This document shows, in pieces, positions 8,452 through 16,656 of a stretch of 53,254 bases of DNA. Origin of the DNA: Actinomadura hibisca NBRC 15177. GTDB lineage: Bacteria; Actinomycetota; Actinomycetes; Streptosporangiales; Streptosporangiaceae. How positions within the stretch are numbered: position 1 is the first letter of the stretch; each line of letters opens with the position of its first letter. The stretch lies in contig NZ_BCRO01000094.1 of the NCBI RefSeq assembly GCF_001552635.1, positions 1 to 53,254 of the forward strand, written 5' to 3'. The notes beneath the pieces are model-generated. The model saw nothing but the letters and a program-made list of their open reading frames with translations, ran no database searches and was not told the origin of the DNA. A program made the position numbers and the translations under genes.

Positions 8452-9107
8452 GCTCGGCCGCCTTCCACACGGGCCTCGACGGCGAGCCAGAGCGCTTCCA
8501 CCATGGTCTCCAGAACGGTGTCGGGGGTGACGGCCGCCAGCCGGGCGGCGTGGGCGTGGATCTGCGGGTACCGGTCCGGGTCGGCGGTGGCGTACTCGGC
8601 GATCCAGGCGCGCTCGTCGCCCGCGCGGACGTCGGCGGGCAGGACGGCGTAGTGCGCGAGCGTCCCGGCGTAGGCGAGGACGGTGTCGGCCATCATCCGG
8701 TAGTAGCGGACGACGTCGTCGCCGCCGAGGCCCAGCTCGGTGAGCGCGCCGAGGATGCCCTCCACCACCTGGAACTCGCCGGGGCCGCGCGTGGTGCGGG
8801 AGGCGACGGCCGCGCCGACGTAGGGGTGGGCGACGAAGACGCGCACGACCTGGCGGGCCAGCTCGGCGAGGCGGTCGCGCGGGCCGAGGCCGTCGGGGAC
8901 GGCATCGGCGGCCATCGACAGCAGGCGGTCGCCGACCGCGAGCAGCAGCGCGTCCTTGTCGGGGAAGTGCCGCCACACCGCCGAGCGGTCCACGCCCAGC
9001 TCCTCGCCGAGCGCGCGGCCGGTCAGGCCGTCGGCCTCGCCGCGCGCGGCGATCGCGACGGCCGCCGTCACGATGCGTTCCCTGGTCAGGCGGGTTCGCT
9101 GGGCCAC
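8448..9107 (-). CDS. TetR-family regulator, autoregulatory partner of the hydrolase
   Basis: This 219-aa protein has an N-terminal HTH (RIVTAAVAIAARGEADGLT, GRALGEELGVDRSAVWRHFPDK) and a TetR C-terminal-type ligand domain. GTG 9107 has GGAGG 6 nt upstream (9114-9118 on the complementary strand). It is first in a two-gene operon with the SxxK hydrolase. Its promoter region carries a perfect 19-bp palindrome about 20 bp before the start, so autorepression and control of the hydrolase are likely. Confidence 0.92.
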   Translation of the reverse strand: MAQRTRLTRERIVTAAVAIAARGEADGLTGRALGEELGVDRSAVWRHFPDKDALLLAVGDRLLSMAADAVPDGLGPRDRLAELARQVVRVFVAHPYVGAAVASRTTRGPGEFQVVEGILGALTELGLGGDDVVRYYRMMADTVLAYAGTLAHYAVLPADVRAGDERAWIAEYATADPDRYPQIHAHAARLAAVTPDTVLETMVEALWLAVEARVEGGRA

Positions 9108-9128
9108 CGGACACCTCCGTCATCGCTG

Positions 9129-9147
9129 ATGTCATCAATGATGACAT
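9129..9147. promoter_or_regulatory. Perfect 19-bp palindromic operator candidate
   Basis: ATGTCATCA-A-TGATGACAT is a perfect inverted repeat with 9-bp arms and a 1-bp centre, typical of TetR operators in size and symmetry. It lies 22 bp upstream of the TetR start codon, where repressor binding would block that operon; the lectin gene diverges at 9283 and could share the control. Confidence 0.8.
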
Positions 9148-9282
9148 AGGAGTGACGTCCTGAAAAGAATCTCTCGTCCGTTTGCGGACAGCGGTCCCCC
9201 GATGCCCTCGGCGGGTCCCTGCTGTCTACTGAGGGTGGCGGCGCCGCCCCGGAAAGTTGGACGTGACGGAGAGGAGACGCCC

Positions 9283-9543
9283 ATGGCGACCTACCACACC
9301 GAGATCCAGTGGGGCGGGCCCGACGCCGCCTGGCACGCCGACCAGGACCTGGAGATCACCATCACCAACCGCGGCCAGGTCGTGCCCGAGACCGGCCGGC
9401 CCGGCACCGGCACGACGGTGACCTGGTCGGGGCCGCAGGGCAACGGCACGGTGACCTTCTTCGACGAGGGCGCCTCGTTCAGCGGCACCGCCCAGTTCCC
9501 CAACGAGGGACCGGTCGGCTACCGCGGCAAGTCCGTGAAGTAG
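9283..9543 (+). CDS. OAA/MBHA-family lectin-like protein, single domain
   Basis: This 86-aa protein begins with YHTEIQWGGPDAAWH and ends with SFSGTAQFPNEGPVGYRGKSV. These match the start (QWGG..A.W) and end (L.GTM.Y.GEGPIGF) of the roughly 67-residue repeat of the OAA/Myxococcus hemagglutinin (high-mannose-binding) lectins. Only one repeat is present, whereas the known lectins have two or more, so it may dimerise or be a degenerate carbohydrate-binding scaffold. The middle differs (ITITNRGQVVPETGRPG instead of W.IG.R..QNVV). There is no signal peptide. GAGGAG at 9271-9276 supports ATG 9283. Confidence 0.7.
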   Translation: MATYHTEIQWGGPDAAWHADQDLEITITNRGQVVPETGRPGTGTTVTWSGPQGNGTVTFFDEGASFSGTAQFPNEGPVGYRGKSVK

Positions 9544-9554
9544 CGGCCGGATGA

Positions 9555-9589
9555 GCGTCGCGGCGGGCCGCGCGTCCCCGCCGCGACGC
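9555..9589 (+). terminator. Strong hairpin terminator after the lectin gene
   Basis: GCGTCGCGGCGGG (9555-9567) pairs perfectly with CCCGCCGCGACGC (9577-9589) around a 9-nt loop, starting 11 nt after the stop codon. There is no U-tract, as is common for actinomycete terminators. Confidence 0.75.
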
Positions 9590-9773
9590 ACCCCGGCCCG
9601 GCACGAGACTCCCCCGGCGTCTTGTGCGGGGAATGAGGATCTTCCGGCCCGGCTTTGGCAGCCCTCCCCATGGCCACCGCCCCTTTTTGGATCTAACGTC
9701 AACAAGCCGATGTGAACAGGACCCCCTGCACCTCGGCGCTCCGCTCCGATCCGCCCCCGTCCCTGGAGCCCCG

Positions 9774-10895
9774 ATGCGCCGCAGCCTGCTGTCCCTCCCC
9801 CTGGCCGCCACCCTGGCCTTCGGCGCCGTCGCTCCGGCGGACGCCGCGCCCAAGCCCGTCGCCAACGCCCCGAGCGGCCCCAGTGCCCCGGTCTGGCCCT
9901 ACTCGGTGCTGCCGGGCTTCGACCCGCTCACCGCGTCGCCGACCCCGGCCCGCCTGACGAGCGCGCCGCGCCCGCTCAAGGTGACCTACACCGTCGACGG
10001 GCAGACCCGCACGCTGGAGGACTACCTCGCGCGCACCGCGCAGGGCCTGGTCGTGCTGGACGGCTCCGCGATCGTGAAGGAGTGGTACGCGCCCGGCTAC
10101 TCCCAGGACTCGCTGTTCCAGTCCTGGTCGATGGCCAAGTCCTTCACCTCCGACGCCGTGGGGATCGCCCTCGCCGAGGGCCGGATCGCCGCCCTGACCG
10201 ACACCGTGGCCGACTACGTGCCCGAACTGGCCGCCGCCGACTACGGCAAGATCACGCTGCGGAACCTGCTGCGCATGGCGTCGGGCATCCAGTGGAACGA
10301 GACGGTGGACGACATCCCGCTGCACGTGGGCTCCAGCCTCGGCGCCCAGTCCACGCTGCAACTGGCGGCCACGCGGCGGCAGGGCTGGCCGCAGGGCACG
10401 CGCTTCAACTACGCGAGCATGGACTCGGCCGTGCTGGCGCTGGTGGTGCAGAAGGCGACCGGCGTCCCGTTCCACACCTGGGTGCAGGAGAAGATCTGGC
10501 AGCCGTCCGGCATGGCCGGGACCGCCTACCTGGGCAACGACTCGCGCGGCAACGGCCTCGGCTACTGCTGCGTCTACGCCCGGAACCGCGACTTCGCGCG
10601 CTTCGGGAAGATGATGCTCGACGGCGGCGTGGTGGACGGCCGCCGCGTCGTGCCCGCGTCCTGGGTCACCGAGGCCACCACCGAGAGCGGCCTGAACCCG
10701 CGCTACGGCCTGCACTGGTGGCTCGACCCGGGCGAGGGCTACTACGCCTCGGGCCTGGGCGACCAGAAGATCTACGTCTCGACCCGCCACAAGGTCGTGA
10801 TCGCCCGAACGACCCTGTTCAACCCGAGCGAGGGCGAGACCCTGCCCGCCCTACGAGCCCTGGCCGCCGAAGTAGCCCGCACCCGCACCCCCTGA
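9774..10895 (+). CDS. Secreted SxxK serine hydrolase (beta-lactamase/EstB-like)
   Basis: This 373-aa protein has a Sec signal peptide (MRRSLLSLPLAATLAFGAVA, cleavage near ADAA). The SxxK motif is in FQSWSMAKSFTS and a Tyr motif in RFNYASMDS. It is a paralog of the membrane-anchored hydrolase at 7300-8451, sharing KEWY/HEWY, GYCCVYARNRDFARFGKMMLDGG and the LHWWLDPG region. ATG 9774 has GGAG 5 nt upstream at 9765-9768; the longer upstream frame is rejected because the signal peptide starts here. Action on exported esters or peptidoglycan-type peptides is inferred from the family. Confidence 0.9.
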   Translation: MRRSLLSLPLAATLAFGAVAPADAAPKPVANAPSGPSAPVWPYSVLPGFDPLTASPTPARLTSAPRPLKVTYTVDGQTRTLEDYLARTAQGLVVLDGSAIVKEWYAPGYSQDSLFQSWSMAKSFTSDAVGIALAEGRIAALTDTVADYVPELAAADYGKITLRNLLRMASGIQWNETVDDIPLHVGSSLGAQSTLQLAATRRQGWPQGTRFNYASMDSAVLALVVQKATGVPFHTWVQEKIWQPSGMAGTAYLGNDSRGNGLGYCCVYARNRDFARFGKMMLDGGVVDGRRVVPASWVTEATTESGLNPRYGLHWWLDPGEGYYASGLGDQKIYVSTRHKVVIARTTLFNPSEGETLPALRALAAEVARTRTP

Positions 10896-10965
10896 GCAAC
10901 CACCCGCTTAAGTTCCGGGCTGGGTGGGAATCGTCCCAGTTCAGGGGCTTACTTAGGGGGTTGCT

Positions 10966-11832
10966 TTGTCGTCTGTCATTGCCGTCACCGGGGCCAGCGG
11001 GCAGGTGGGTGGGCGGGTCGCGCGGCGGCTTGCCGATGCGGGGGCCGCTCAGCGGTTGCTTGGTAGGCATCCTGATCGGTTGCCTGAGTTGCCTGGGGCT
11101 GTCGCTGCGCCTGCCGCCTCTTATGACGATGCGGATGCCATGCGTGCGGCGGTCGGGGATGCGGGCACGCTCTTTCTGGTTTCGGCCAGCGAGGCTCCGG
11201 ATCGGGTTCGGGAGCACTTCACCGCCGTGGACGCCGCTGTGGCTGCGGGGGTCGGGCGGATCGTCTATCTGTCGTTTCTGGGGGCCGCGCCTGACGCCAC
11301 CTTCACCTTCGCCCGTGATCACTGGAAGACCGAGGAGCACATCCGGGCTACGGGGGTGCGCCATACCTTTCTGCGCGACAGCTTCTACCAGGCCGCTTTG
11401 GCCAGTATGGCCAGTGCGGACGGGGTGTTGCAGGGGCCTGGTGGCGACGGCAGGGTTTCTGCGGTGGCGCACGATGACATTGCTGATGTCGTCACTGCTG
11501 TGCTGCTGGGTGATGGGCATGACGGGGTCACTTATGACGTGACCGGGCCTGCGGCGTTCACCTTGGCGGAGGCTGCGGAGGAGCTGGGGCGGGCTGCGGG
11601 ACGGCCTGTGGAGTATGTCGCCGAGACTCAGGACGAGGCCTATGCCTCGCGGGCTCAGTACAACGCGCCTGATTGGGAGGTTGCCGGGTGGGTGACCTCC
11701 TATGAAGCCATTGCCACGGGTGAGATGAGCACCGTGTCCGACACCGTGCCTCGGCTTACCGGGCATCCTGCGCAGAGCTTCGCCGAGTTCCTGGAGCGGA
11801 ATCCCGACAGTTACCGCCACCTCAAACGTTAG
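10966..11832 (+). CDS. NmrA/QorB-like NAD(P)-binding atypical SDR
   Basis: This 288-aa Rossmann protein has the dinucleotide motif VTGASGQVGGRVARRL at the N-terminus. Features of the NmrA/quinone-oxidoreductase-2 group include YLSFLGAAPDATFTFARDHWKTEEHIRATG and LRDSFY. It lacks the SDR YxxxK catalytic pair in its usual place, as atypical SDRs often do. The start is TTG 10966, with TAGGGGG ending 5 nt upstream. It likely reduces quinones or senses the NADPH state. Its stop overlaps by 4 bp the stop region of the convergent pentapeptide gene. Confidence 0.88.
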   Translation: MSSVIAVTGASGQVGGRVARRLADAGAAQRLLGRHPDRLPELPGAVAAPAASYDDADAMRAAVGDAGTLFLVSASEAPDRVREHFTAVDAAVAAGVGRIVYLSFLGAAPDATFTFARDHWKTEEHIRATGVRHTFLRDSFYQAALASMASADGVLQGPGGDGRVSAVAHDDIADVVTAVLLGDGHDGVTYDVTGPAAFTLAEAAEELGRAAGRPVEYVAETQDEAYASRAQYNAPDWEVAGWVTSYEAIATGEMSTVSDTVPRLTGHPAQSFAEFLERNPDSYRHLKR

Positions 11833-12632
11833 GGCCAGTGCGCGGGGCGGGTCAGGGCTTGTGGGATTTTTGTCGCCGCGTCGCCCTTGGCCGTGTTCAA
11901 CTGGGCCTGGGTCAGGAAGAGCGCGCCGGTCAGGTCCGCCCCGCACAGGTCGGCGTCGCGCAGGTCCGCGCCGATCAGGTCGGCCATGCGCAGGTCCGCG
12001 TTCCGCAGGTCGGCCGCGATCAGGTACGCGCCGCGCAGGTTCGCGCCCCGCAGGTTCGCCCCTTTCAGGCGGGCTCCCATCAGGTCGGCGCCCCGGTGGT
12101 TGCGGGTCTTGCGGCCTGCGCGGGCTCGGGTCAGTTCGCTGGCTCGGGCCAGGAGCGGGTTCACCTTTTTGTGCTGGGTCATGACGTTCGTGGCGGCCAG
12201 CGGCTCGGGGTCCTGGAAGGTGAGGGCCTCGGTTTCGGCTATGGCTTTGTGCAGGTCAGCGTGCACCGGGTTTGTGTCCGGTAGGGATAGGGCCTCGTTC
12301 AGGTACCAGAGCAGTTCATGCAGGTCCCGCATGATCGAGAACGCCTGGAACATCGGTGTGTCCGGGTTCGATCGCCAGTCCCGGCCCCCGAACGTCACCT
12401 GCGAGATCTTCTGGCCCGCCCCGAAGCAGTCGTAGGCCGTGCAACCCCGCATCCCGATGTCCCGTAGTTCGGCGTGGACCCCGCACCGGAAGTCGGCCAG
12501 CAGGTTCCGGCACGGCGTCCCGGCGGACCGGTCGAACGCGAAGTCCGCCGACGCCGAGAACGCCGTCGCCACGCAGCACAGGCCGAAGCAGTTCGCGCAG
12601 TCGGCCCGCAGGTCGGGACGTTTCTCAGACAC
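11829..12632 (-). CDS. Pentapeptide-repeat protein with a Cys-rich N-terminal domain
   Basis: This 267-aa protein starts at GTG 12632. The first 75 residues contain at least eight cysteines (CANCFGLCC, CRNLLADFRCG, GCTAYDCFGAGQ), suggesting metal or Fe-S binding. A helical middle follows. Then come about 12 tandem A(D/N)LxX pentapeptides (GADLMGARLKGANLRGANL onward) that would form a right-handed quadrilateral beta-helix. This architecture recurs in actinomycetes but has no assigned function. Gyrase protection, as for Qnr/MfpA, should not be assumed because the Cys domain is absent from those proteins. Confidence 0.85.
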   Translation of the reverse strand: MSEKRPDLRADCANCFGLCCVATAFSASADFAFDRSAGTPCRNLLADFRCGVHAELRDIGMRGCTAYDCFGAGQKISQVTFGGRDWRSNPDTPMFQAFSIMRDLHELLWYLNEALSLPDTNPVHADLHKAIAETEALTFQDPEPLAATNVMTQHKKVNPLLARASELTRARAGRKTRNHRGADLMGARLKGANLRGANLRGAYLIAADLRNADLRMADLIGADLRDADLCGADLTGALFLTQAQLNTAKGDAATKIPQALTRPAHWP

Positions 12633-12649
12633 CGTCCCATTGTCGCCGA

Positions 12650-13570
12650 TCAGGGGACTATGACGAGCTTCCCCCGGGTGTGCCCCTCGCGGCTCGCGTC
12701 GAAGGCCGCGCCCACTTCGTCCAGCGGATAGGTGCCCGCGACCGTGACCTTCAGCGCGCCGCGTTCGGTCAGGGCGGCCAGCTCCGCGAGCTTCGCGCCG
12801 TCCGGGCGCACCCAGATCCAGTGGCCGCCGTGCTGCTCCACCGTGTTGTCGGCGACGGAGGTGTGACGGCCGCCCGGAGCCAGCACCGCCAGGGTCGTGT
12901 CGAGCTGGCCGCCCACGAAGTCGGCGACGGCGGTGACGCCGTCGGGAGCGAGGGCACGGACGCGATCCACTACGCCGTCCCCGTAGGAGACCGGCTCGCC
13001 GCCCAGTTCGCGGATGAAGTCGTGGTTGCGCTCGGACGCCGTCCCGATCACGCGGGCCCCACGGTCGCGGCCGATCTGCACCGCCATGCTGCCCACTCCC
13101 CCGGACGCGCCGTGCACCAGCAGCGTGTCGCCGGGCCCGACGTCGAGACGGTCCAGCGAGCGCTGCGCCGTCATCCCGGCCAGCGGCAGGCCCCCGGCCT
13201 GCGCCCAATCCAGCGCGGCCGGCTTCCGGGCGGCGTCGGCCGCCGACACCGCGACGAGCTGCGCGAACGTGCCCGCCTGCACGACGTCCTTGCGCGCGTA
13301 GGCCATCACCTCGTCGCCCGGCGCGAACTCGGGGGTGTCGGGGCCCACGGCCCGCACCACCCCGGCCACGTCCCAGCCCGGGATCACCGGGAAGACGGCC
13401 TCCATCATGCCGTCCAGGCCGCCGGACATGACCTTCCAGTCCACCGGGTTCACGCCCGCCGCGCGTACTTCGACCAGGACCTGGCCCGGCCCCACGCGGG
13501 GATCGGGGACCTCGCCGAACTTCAGGCGGGAGTTGTCGTCGGCATAGGCGTCATAGGTGACGGCGTGCAT
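12650..13570 (-). CDS. NADPH:quinone reductase-like MDR oxidoreductase (zinc-free)
   Basis: This 306-aa medium-chain dehydrogenase has an N-terminal GroES-like domain (GVNPVDWKVMSGGLDG, IPGWDVAGVVRAVG) and a nucleotide-binding motif HGASGGVGSMAVQ. The structural-zinc cysteines and catalytic zinc ligands of alcohol dehydrogenases are absent, placing it with the quinone/enone reductases. ATG 13570 is preferred, with GGAG 8 nt upstream; the upstream extension (to 13690) has no family similarity. It is divergent from a SnoaL-like gene across about 150 bp, and 17 bp separate it from the pentapeptide gene downstream. Confidence 0.92.
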   Translation of the reverse strand: MHAVTYDAYADDNSRLKFGEVPDPRVGPGQVLVEVRAAGVNPVDWKVMSGGLDGMMEAVFPVIPGWDVAGVVRAVGPDTPEFAPGDEVMAYARKDVVQAGTFAQLVAVSAADAARKPAALDWAQAGGLPLAGMTAQRSLDRLDVGPGDTLLVHGASGGVGSMAVQIGRDRGARVIGTASERNHDFIRELGGEPVSYGDGVVDRVRALAPDGVTAVADFVGGQLDTTLAVLAPGGRHTSVADNTVEQHGGHWIWVRPDGAKLAELAALTERGALKVTVAGTYPLDEVGAAFDASREGHTRGKLVIVP

Positions 13571-13722
13571 GAGCGGTTCTCCTTCCCCCAGTACGACCAC
13601 TCTAGGTAGTGGGTTCTTGACGTTCCGCAGCGGGGTTGTCATTCCCTGTGAGGAATTGTCGGGCTGCGGTCGTTCTCCCATGCTCGTCACGGAACAGGGG
13701 AAACATCCGTGGAGGAAGAACC

Positions 13723-14139
13723 ATGACCGAGAACAGCGTGCAGGAGCTGGCGGAACGCTTCGTCGCGCTCTGGAACGAGCCGGACCCCGGCCTGCGCCGC
13801 AAGGCCATCGAGGAGTTGTGGGCCCAGGACGGCGTGCACCTTCTGCATCCGCCTCAGGAGATTCGTGAGATGGCGGCTGGATTGGGTTTCGACGGCTCCG
13901 TTCTGGAGGCCCAGGGATACGACGCCATCGAGACGCGCGTCGCCCGCAGCCATGCGGAGTTCGTCGCGTCCGGGCAGCTCACCTTCCGGCCCGCGGGCGA
14001 GGCGGTCCGCCTGCGCAACGTCGTCAAGCTCGCCTGGGAGGCGGTGCCGCCCGGCGGCGAGGCGGCGGGCGGCGGCGTCGACGTGCTGGTGCTGGACGAG
14101 CACGGCCGGATCGAGGCCGACTACATGTTCCCCGGCTGA
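13723..14139 (+). CDS. SnoaL-like/NTF2-fold protein
   Basis: This 138-aa alpha+beta-barrel protein shows a typical SnoaL pattern (ELAERFVALWNEPDPGLRRKAIEELWAQDGVHLLHPP, later RLRNVVKLAWEAVP and VDVLVLDEHGRIEADYMFPG). It is probably an isomerase/cyclase-fold enzyme or a binding protein acting on small hydrophobic substrates; no specific reaction can be assigned. GGAGGAAG at 13711 gives ATG 13723. The 3' end overlaps the convergent MmyB-type regulator by 19 bp, a frequent neighbour for such genes. Confidence 0.88.
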   Translation: MTENSVQELAERFVALWNEPDPGLRRKAIEELWAQDGVHLLHPPQEIREMAAGLGFDGSVLEAQGYDAIETRVARSHAEFVASGQLTFRPAGEAVRLRNVVKLAWEAVPPGGEAAGGGVDVLVLDEHGRIEADYMFPG

Positions 14140-14870
14140 CCGGCCAGCAGCCGGGCCGTCGCCGCGTCGGCGGGCAGGAACGCCTCCAGCCTCAGCTCCG
14201 CCACGGTCACGTCGAGCGCCGTCGCGAACGTCGTGATCGTGGTGGTCAGCCGCAGCTCGCCCGAGGGCGTGCGCAACCGCAGCGGCGCGGCGAACCCCAC
14301 GTGCTCGGCGTCGGGCTCGGCCGGGGGCGCGTACGCGGCCAGCTCGGCGCGCAGGTCGCCGGGCGGGAGCCGGTCCAGGATGTGCCGCGCCCACTGGCCC
14401 AGGTTCATGATCCGGGGAGCCACGCCCGCCGGGTGCAGGGCGAGGCGCAGCACGTTGACCGGGGGCCGGAGCAGGTGGGCGGCGACGCCCTCGGTGAACA
14501 GCCCGAACGCGTCGTTGGCCAGCACCAGGTCGTGCCCGTCGTCCACCACCACCGCCGGATAGGGCATGTGACCGGCGAGGATGTGCCCGAGCGCGGCGCG
14601 CACGTGCGCCAGGTCCGGGTCGTCCAGCGGGGTGCGCGGGTAGACGGGCGCGTAACCGGCCGCCAGCAGCAAGGCGTTGCGTTCGCGCAGCGGCAGCTCC
14701 AGCGACTCGCCCAGCCGGACCACCATCGCCCGGCCGGGCCGCGAGCGGCCGCTCTCGATGAAGCTGAGGTGGCGCTGCGTCGTGCCCGCGCGCAGGGCCA
14801 GGTCGAGCTGGCTGAGACGGCGCCGCCGCCGCGCCCCGCGCAGCGCGCCGGGGAACTCTTCGGCGGTCAT
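14121..14870 (-). CDS. XRE HTH regulator with MmyB-like ligand-binding domain
   Basis: This 249-aa protein has an N-terminal HTH (LSQLDLALRAGTTQRHLSFIESGRSRPG). A C-terminal MmyB-type PAS-like ligand domain follows (NALLLAAGYAPVYPRTPLDD, YPAVVVDDGHDLVLANDAF, then LRLRTPSGELRLTTTITTFATALDVT), known to bind fatty acids or related ligands in homologs. It is the last gene of the minus-strand run and its ATG overlaps the response-regulator stop (ATGA). A lipid-sensing regulator at the end of a lipid-lactone-like cluster is suggestive, but the link is inferred. Confidence 0.9.
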   Translation of the reverse strand: MTAEEFPGALRGARRRRRLSQLDLALRAGTTQRHLSFIESGRSRPGRAMVVRLGESLELPLRERNALLLAAGYAPVYPRTPLDDPDLAHVRAALGHILAGHMPYPAVVVDDGHDLVLANDAFGLFTEGVAAHLLRPPVNVLRLALHPAGVAPRIMNLGQWARHILDRLPPGDLRAELAAYAPPAEPDAEHVGFAAPLRLRTPSGELRLTTTITTFATALDVTVAELRLEAFLPADAATARLLAGQPGNM

Positions 14871-15496
14871 GGCAGCAGCCCCCGTTCCATCGCGACCACC
14901 ACGGCGCGGGTCCGGTCGTTGACGTCGAGCTTGGCGAAGATCCGCAGCAGGTGGGTCTTGACGGTCGCCTCCGCCACCACCAGCCGCGCGCCGATCTCGG
15001 CGTTGGTGAGGCCGTCGGCGACCGCCCGCAACACCTGCGCCTCGCGCGCGGTCAGGGCGGCCTGGACGGGTGCGCGCATCCGCGCGACCAGCTTCTGCGC
15101 GACGCGCGGCGCGAGGACGGTCTCGCCGCGCGCGGCGGCCCGGATCGCGGCGGCGAGCTGCTCGCGGGTGGCGTCCTTGAGCAGGTAGCCGACCGCCCCG
15201 GCCTCCACCGCGCGCTCGATCTCGGTGTCGGTGTCGTAGGTGGTGAGGATCAGCACGCGGGTGCCGGGGTGGCGGGCGCCGATCTCGGCGGTGGCCGCGA
15301 CGCCGTCCATGCCGGGCATCCGCAGGTCCAGCAGCGCCACGTCGGGGGCGTGCAGCCCGGCCAGCCGCACCGCCTCGCGGCCGTCGCCCGCCTCCCCGAC
15401 GATCTCGATGTCGGGCTCGGCGGCCAGCAGCGCGCCGACCCCGGCCCGCATCACGCTGTGGTCGTCGGCCAGGATGATCCGCAGGCGGCCGGTCAT
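14867..15496 (-). CDS. NarL/FixJ-type response regulator
   Basis: This 209-aa protein has a receiver domain with an acidic pocket (LADDHSVMRAG), phosphoacceptor Asp57 (VALLDLRMPGMDG), Thr in LILTTYDTD and Lys in YLLKDA. A LuxR-type HTH follows (LTAREAQVLRAVADGLTNAEIGARLVVAEATVKTHL, given here in part). It is coupled to its kinase upstream and to the MmyB-type regulator downstream by 4-bp overlaps. It is the output of the adjacent kinase, and by position a candidate regulator of the MMPL and beta-lactone-like genes. Confidence 0.96.
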   Translation of the reverse strand: MTGRLRIILADDHSVMRAGVGALLAAEPDIEIVGEAGDGREAVRLAGLHAPDVALLDLRMPGMDGVAATAEIGARHPGTRVLILTTYDTDTEIERAVEAGAVGYLLKDATREQLAAAIRAAARGETVLAPRVAQKLVARMRAPVQAALTAREAQVLRAVADGLTNAEIGARLVVAEATVKTHLLRIFAKLDVNDRTRAVVVAMERGLLP

Positions 15497-16656
15497 GTCG
15501 CTACCTCGCTGTTCAGGGGGATCTGGGCGAGCACGCGGGTGCCGTCGCCCGGCGAGCCGGTGACGGTGAGCCGTCCGCCCAGCCCGGCCAGGCGGTCCCG
15601 CATGCCCGCCAGGCCGAATCCGGGGCCGGGGCCCGGCGTGAACCCCGCCCCGTCGTCGGTGACCTCCAGTTCGACGCCGTGCGCGGTCGCGACCAGCACG
15701 ACGGTGACCGAGGAGGCCGCCGCGTGCTTGCGGACGTTGGCCAGCGACTCCTGGAGGCAGCGCAGCAGCGCGACCCGCGTCGGCTGGTCGGCGGCCACGT
15801 CGGCGAGGTCGGCGTGCACCGCCAGGCCGGTGTCCTCGACGAACCGGTCCAGCGTGCGGCGCAACGTCTGCGTGAACGGCCCCGCGGCCGCCGGTTGCCC
15901 GGCGGCCACCAGGTCGCGCGCCTCGGTCAGGTTCTCCCGGGCGGTCTTCTCGATCGACAACAGCTGGCGGGCGCTGGTCCCGGGGTCGCCGGGCAGGCCC
16001 TCGCGGGCCGCCTCGGCGAGCACGATGATCGAGGCCAGGCCCTGCGCGATGGTGTCGTGGATGTCGCGGGCCATGCGCTGGCGCTCCTCGGCCGCGCCCT
16101 GCCGCAGGTGGGCCGCCGCCAGCTCGGCCTGGGCGCGCTCCAGCTCGTCGATCAGCCGGGCGCGCTCGTGGCTCTGCTCGACGACGGTCTGCACCCACAA
16201 CCCCATCAGCACGCTGGCGGCGAAGCACACCAGGACCGACACCACCGTGTTGAACGCCGCGGCGGTCCAGCCCTGGCGCAACACGCTGCCCGCCGCGCCC
16301 GCCAGGCACGCCGCCCCGCTGAGGACGATCGCCGCCCGCCGCGACCGGGCGTGGATCCAGAAGTGCGGCAGCGCCACCAGGAACAGCGCCCCGCTGCCGT
16401 TCCACAGGTAGGACAGGGCCCCGATCCCCGCGGCCAGCACCGCCAGGTAGGCGTGCGGCCGCAGGAACCGGCCGAGGGCCAGGTGGCACGCCGCGATCGT
16501 CGCGAGGACCGCCAGCGCCCCGTACTCGCGCGGGCCCCGGTCCCGGAGCGCGGCGATCGCGAGGAACATCAGGCCGAGCAGCAACCACCAGACCACGTTC
16601 CAGCGGCTCAGCGTTCCGCGCCAGAAAGCGAGGGAGTCGTGTGCTTCGGGGGGCAT
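15493..16656 (-). CDS. NarL-family sensor histidine kinase (HisKA_3)
   Basis: This 387-aa protein has about five or six hydrophobic N-terminal segments, a short coiled linker (RARLIDELERAQAELAAAHL), and the HisKA_3 box with phosphoacceptor His in RQRMARDIHDTIAQGLASI. A HATPase domain follows (LQESLANVRKHAAAS, VTDDGAGFTPG, GLAGMRDRLAGLGG). It has no extracytoplasmic sensor domain, so it likely senses membrane state or a membrane-bound ligand. ATG 16656 lies inside the 3' end of the MMPL gene (49-bp overlap), linking sensing to export. Confidence 0.95.
   Translation of the reverse strand: MPPEAHDSLAFWRGTLSRWNVVWWLLLGLMFLAIAALRDRGPREYGALAVLATIAACHLALGRFLRPHAYLAVLAAGIGALSYLWNGSGALFLVALPHFWIHARSRRAAIVLSGAACLAGAAGSVLRQGWTAAAFNTVVSVLVCFAASVLMGLWVQTVVEQSHERARLIDELERAQAELAAAHLRQGAAEERQRMARDIHDTIAQGLASIIVLAEAAREGLPGDPGTSARQLLSIEKTARENLTEARDLVAAGQPAAAGPFTQTLRRTLDRFVEDTGLAVHADLADVAADQPTRVALLRCLQESLANVRKHAAASSVTVVLVATAHGVELEVTDDGAGFTPGPGPGFGLAGMRDRLAGLGGRLTVTGSPGDGTRVLAQIPLNSEVAT

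Noticed and set aside
7300..9147. 615-codon minus-strand frame read as one fused protein
   Set aside because: Its first half is a shadow of the TetR gene. The real hydrolase starts at ATG 8451 with a signal anchor, coupled by ATGA.
7300..10895. Beta-lactam resistance genes
   Set aside because: Both hydrolases have SxxK, but features are shared with esterases and D,D-peptidases, and no beta-lactamase-specific residue set was recognised.
11829..12632. Qnr/MfpA-type gyrase-protection protein
   Set aside because: The pentapeptide block is short and joined to a Cys-rich domain not found in Qnr/MfpA. No basis for a resistance claim.
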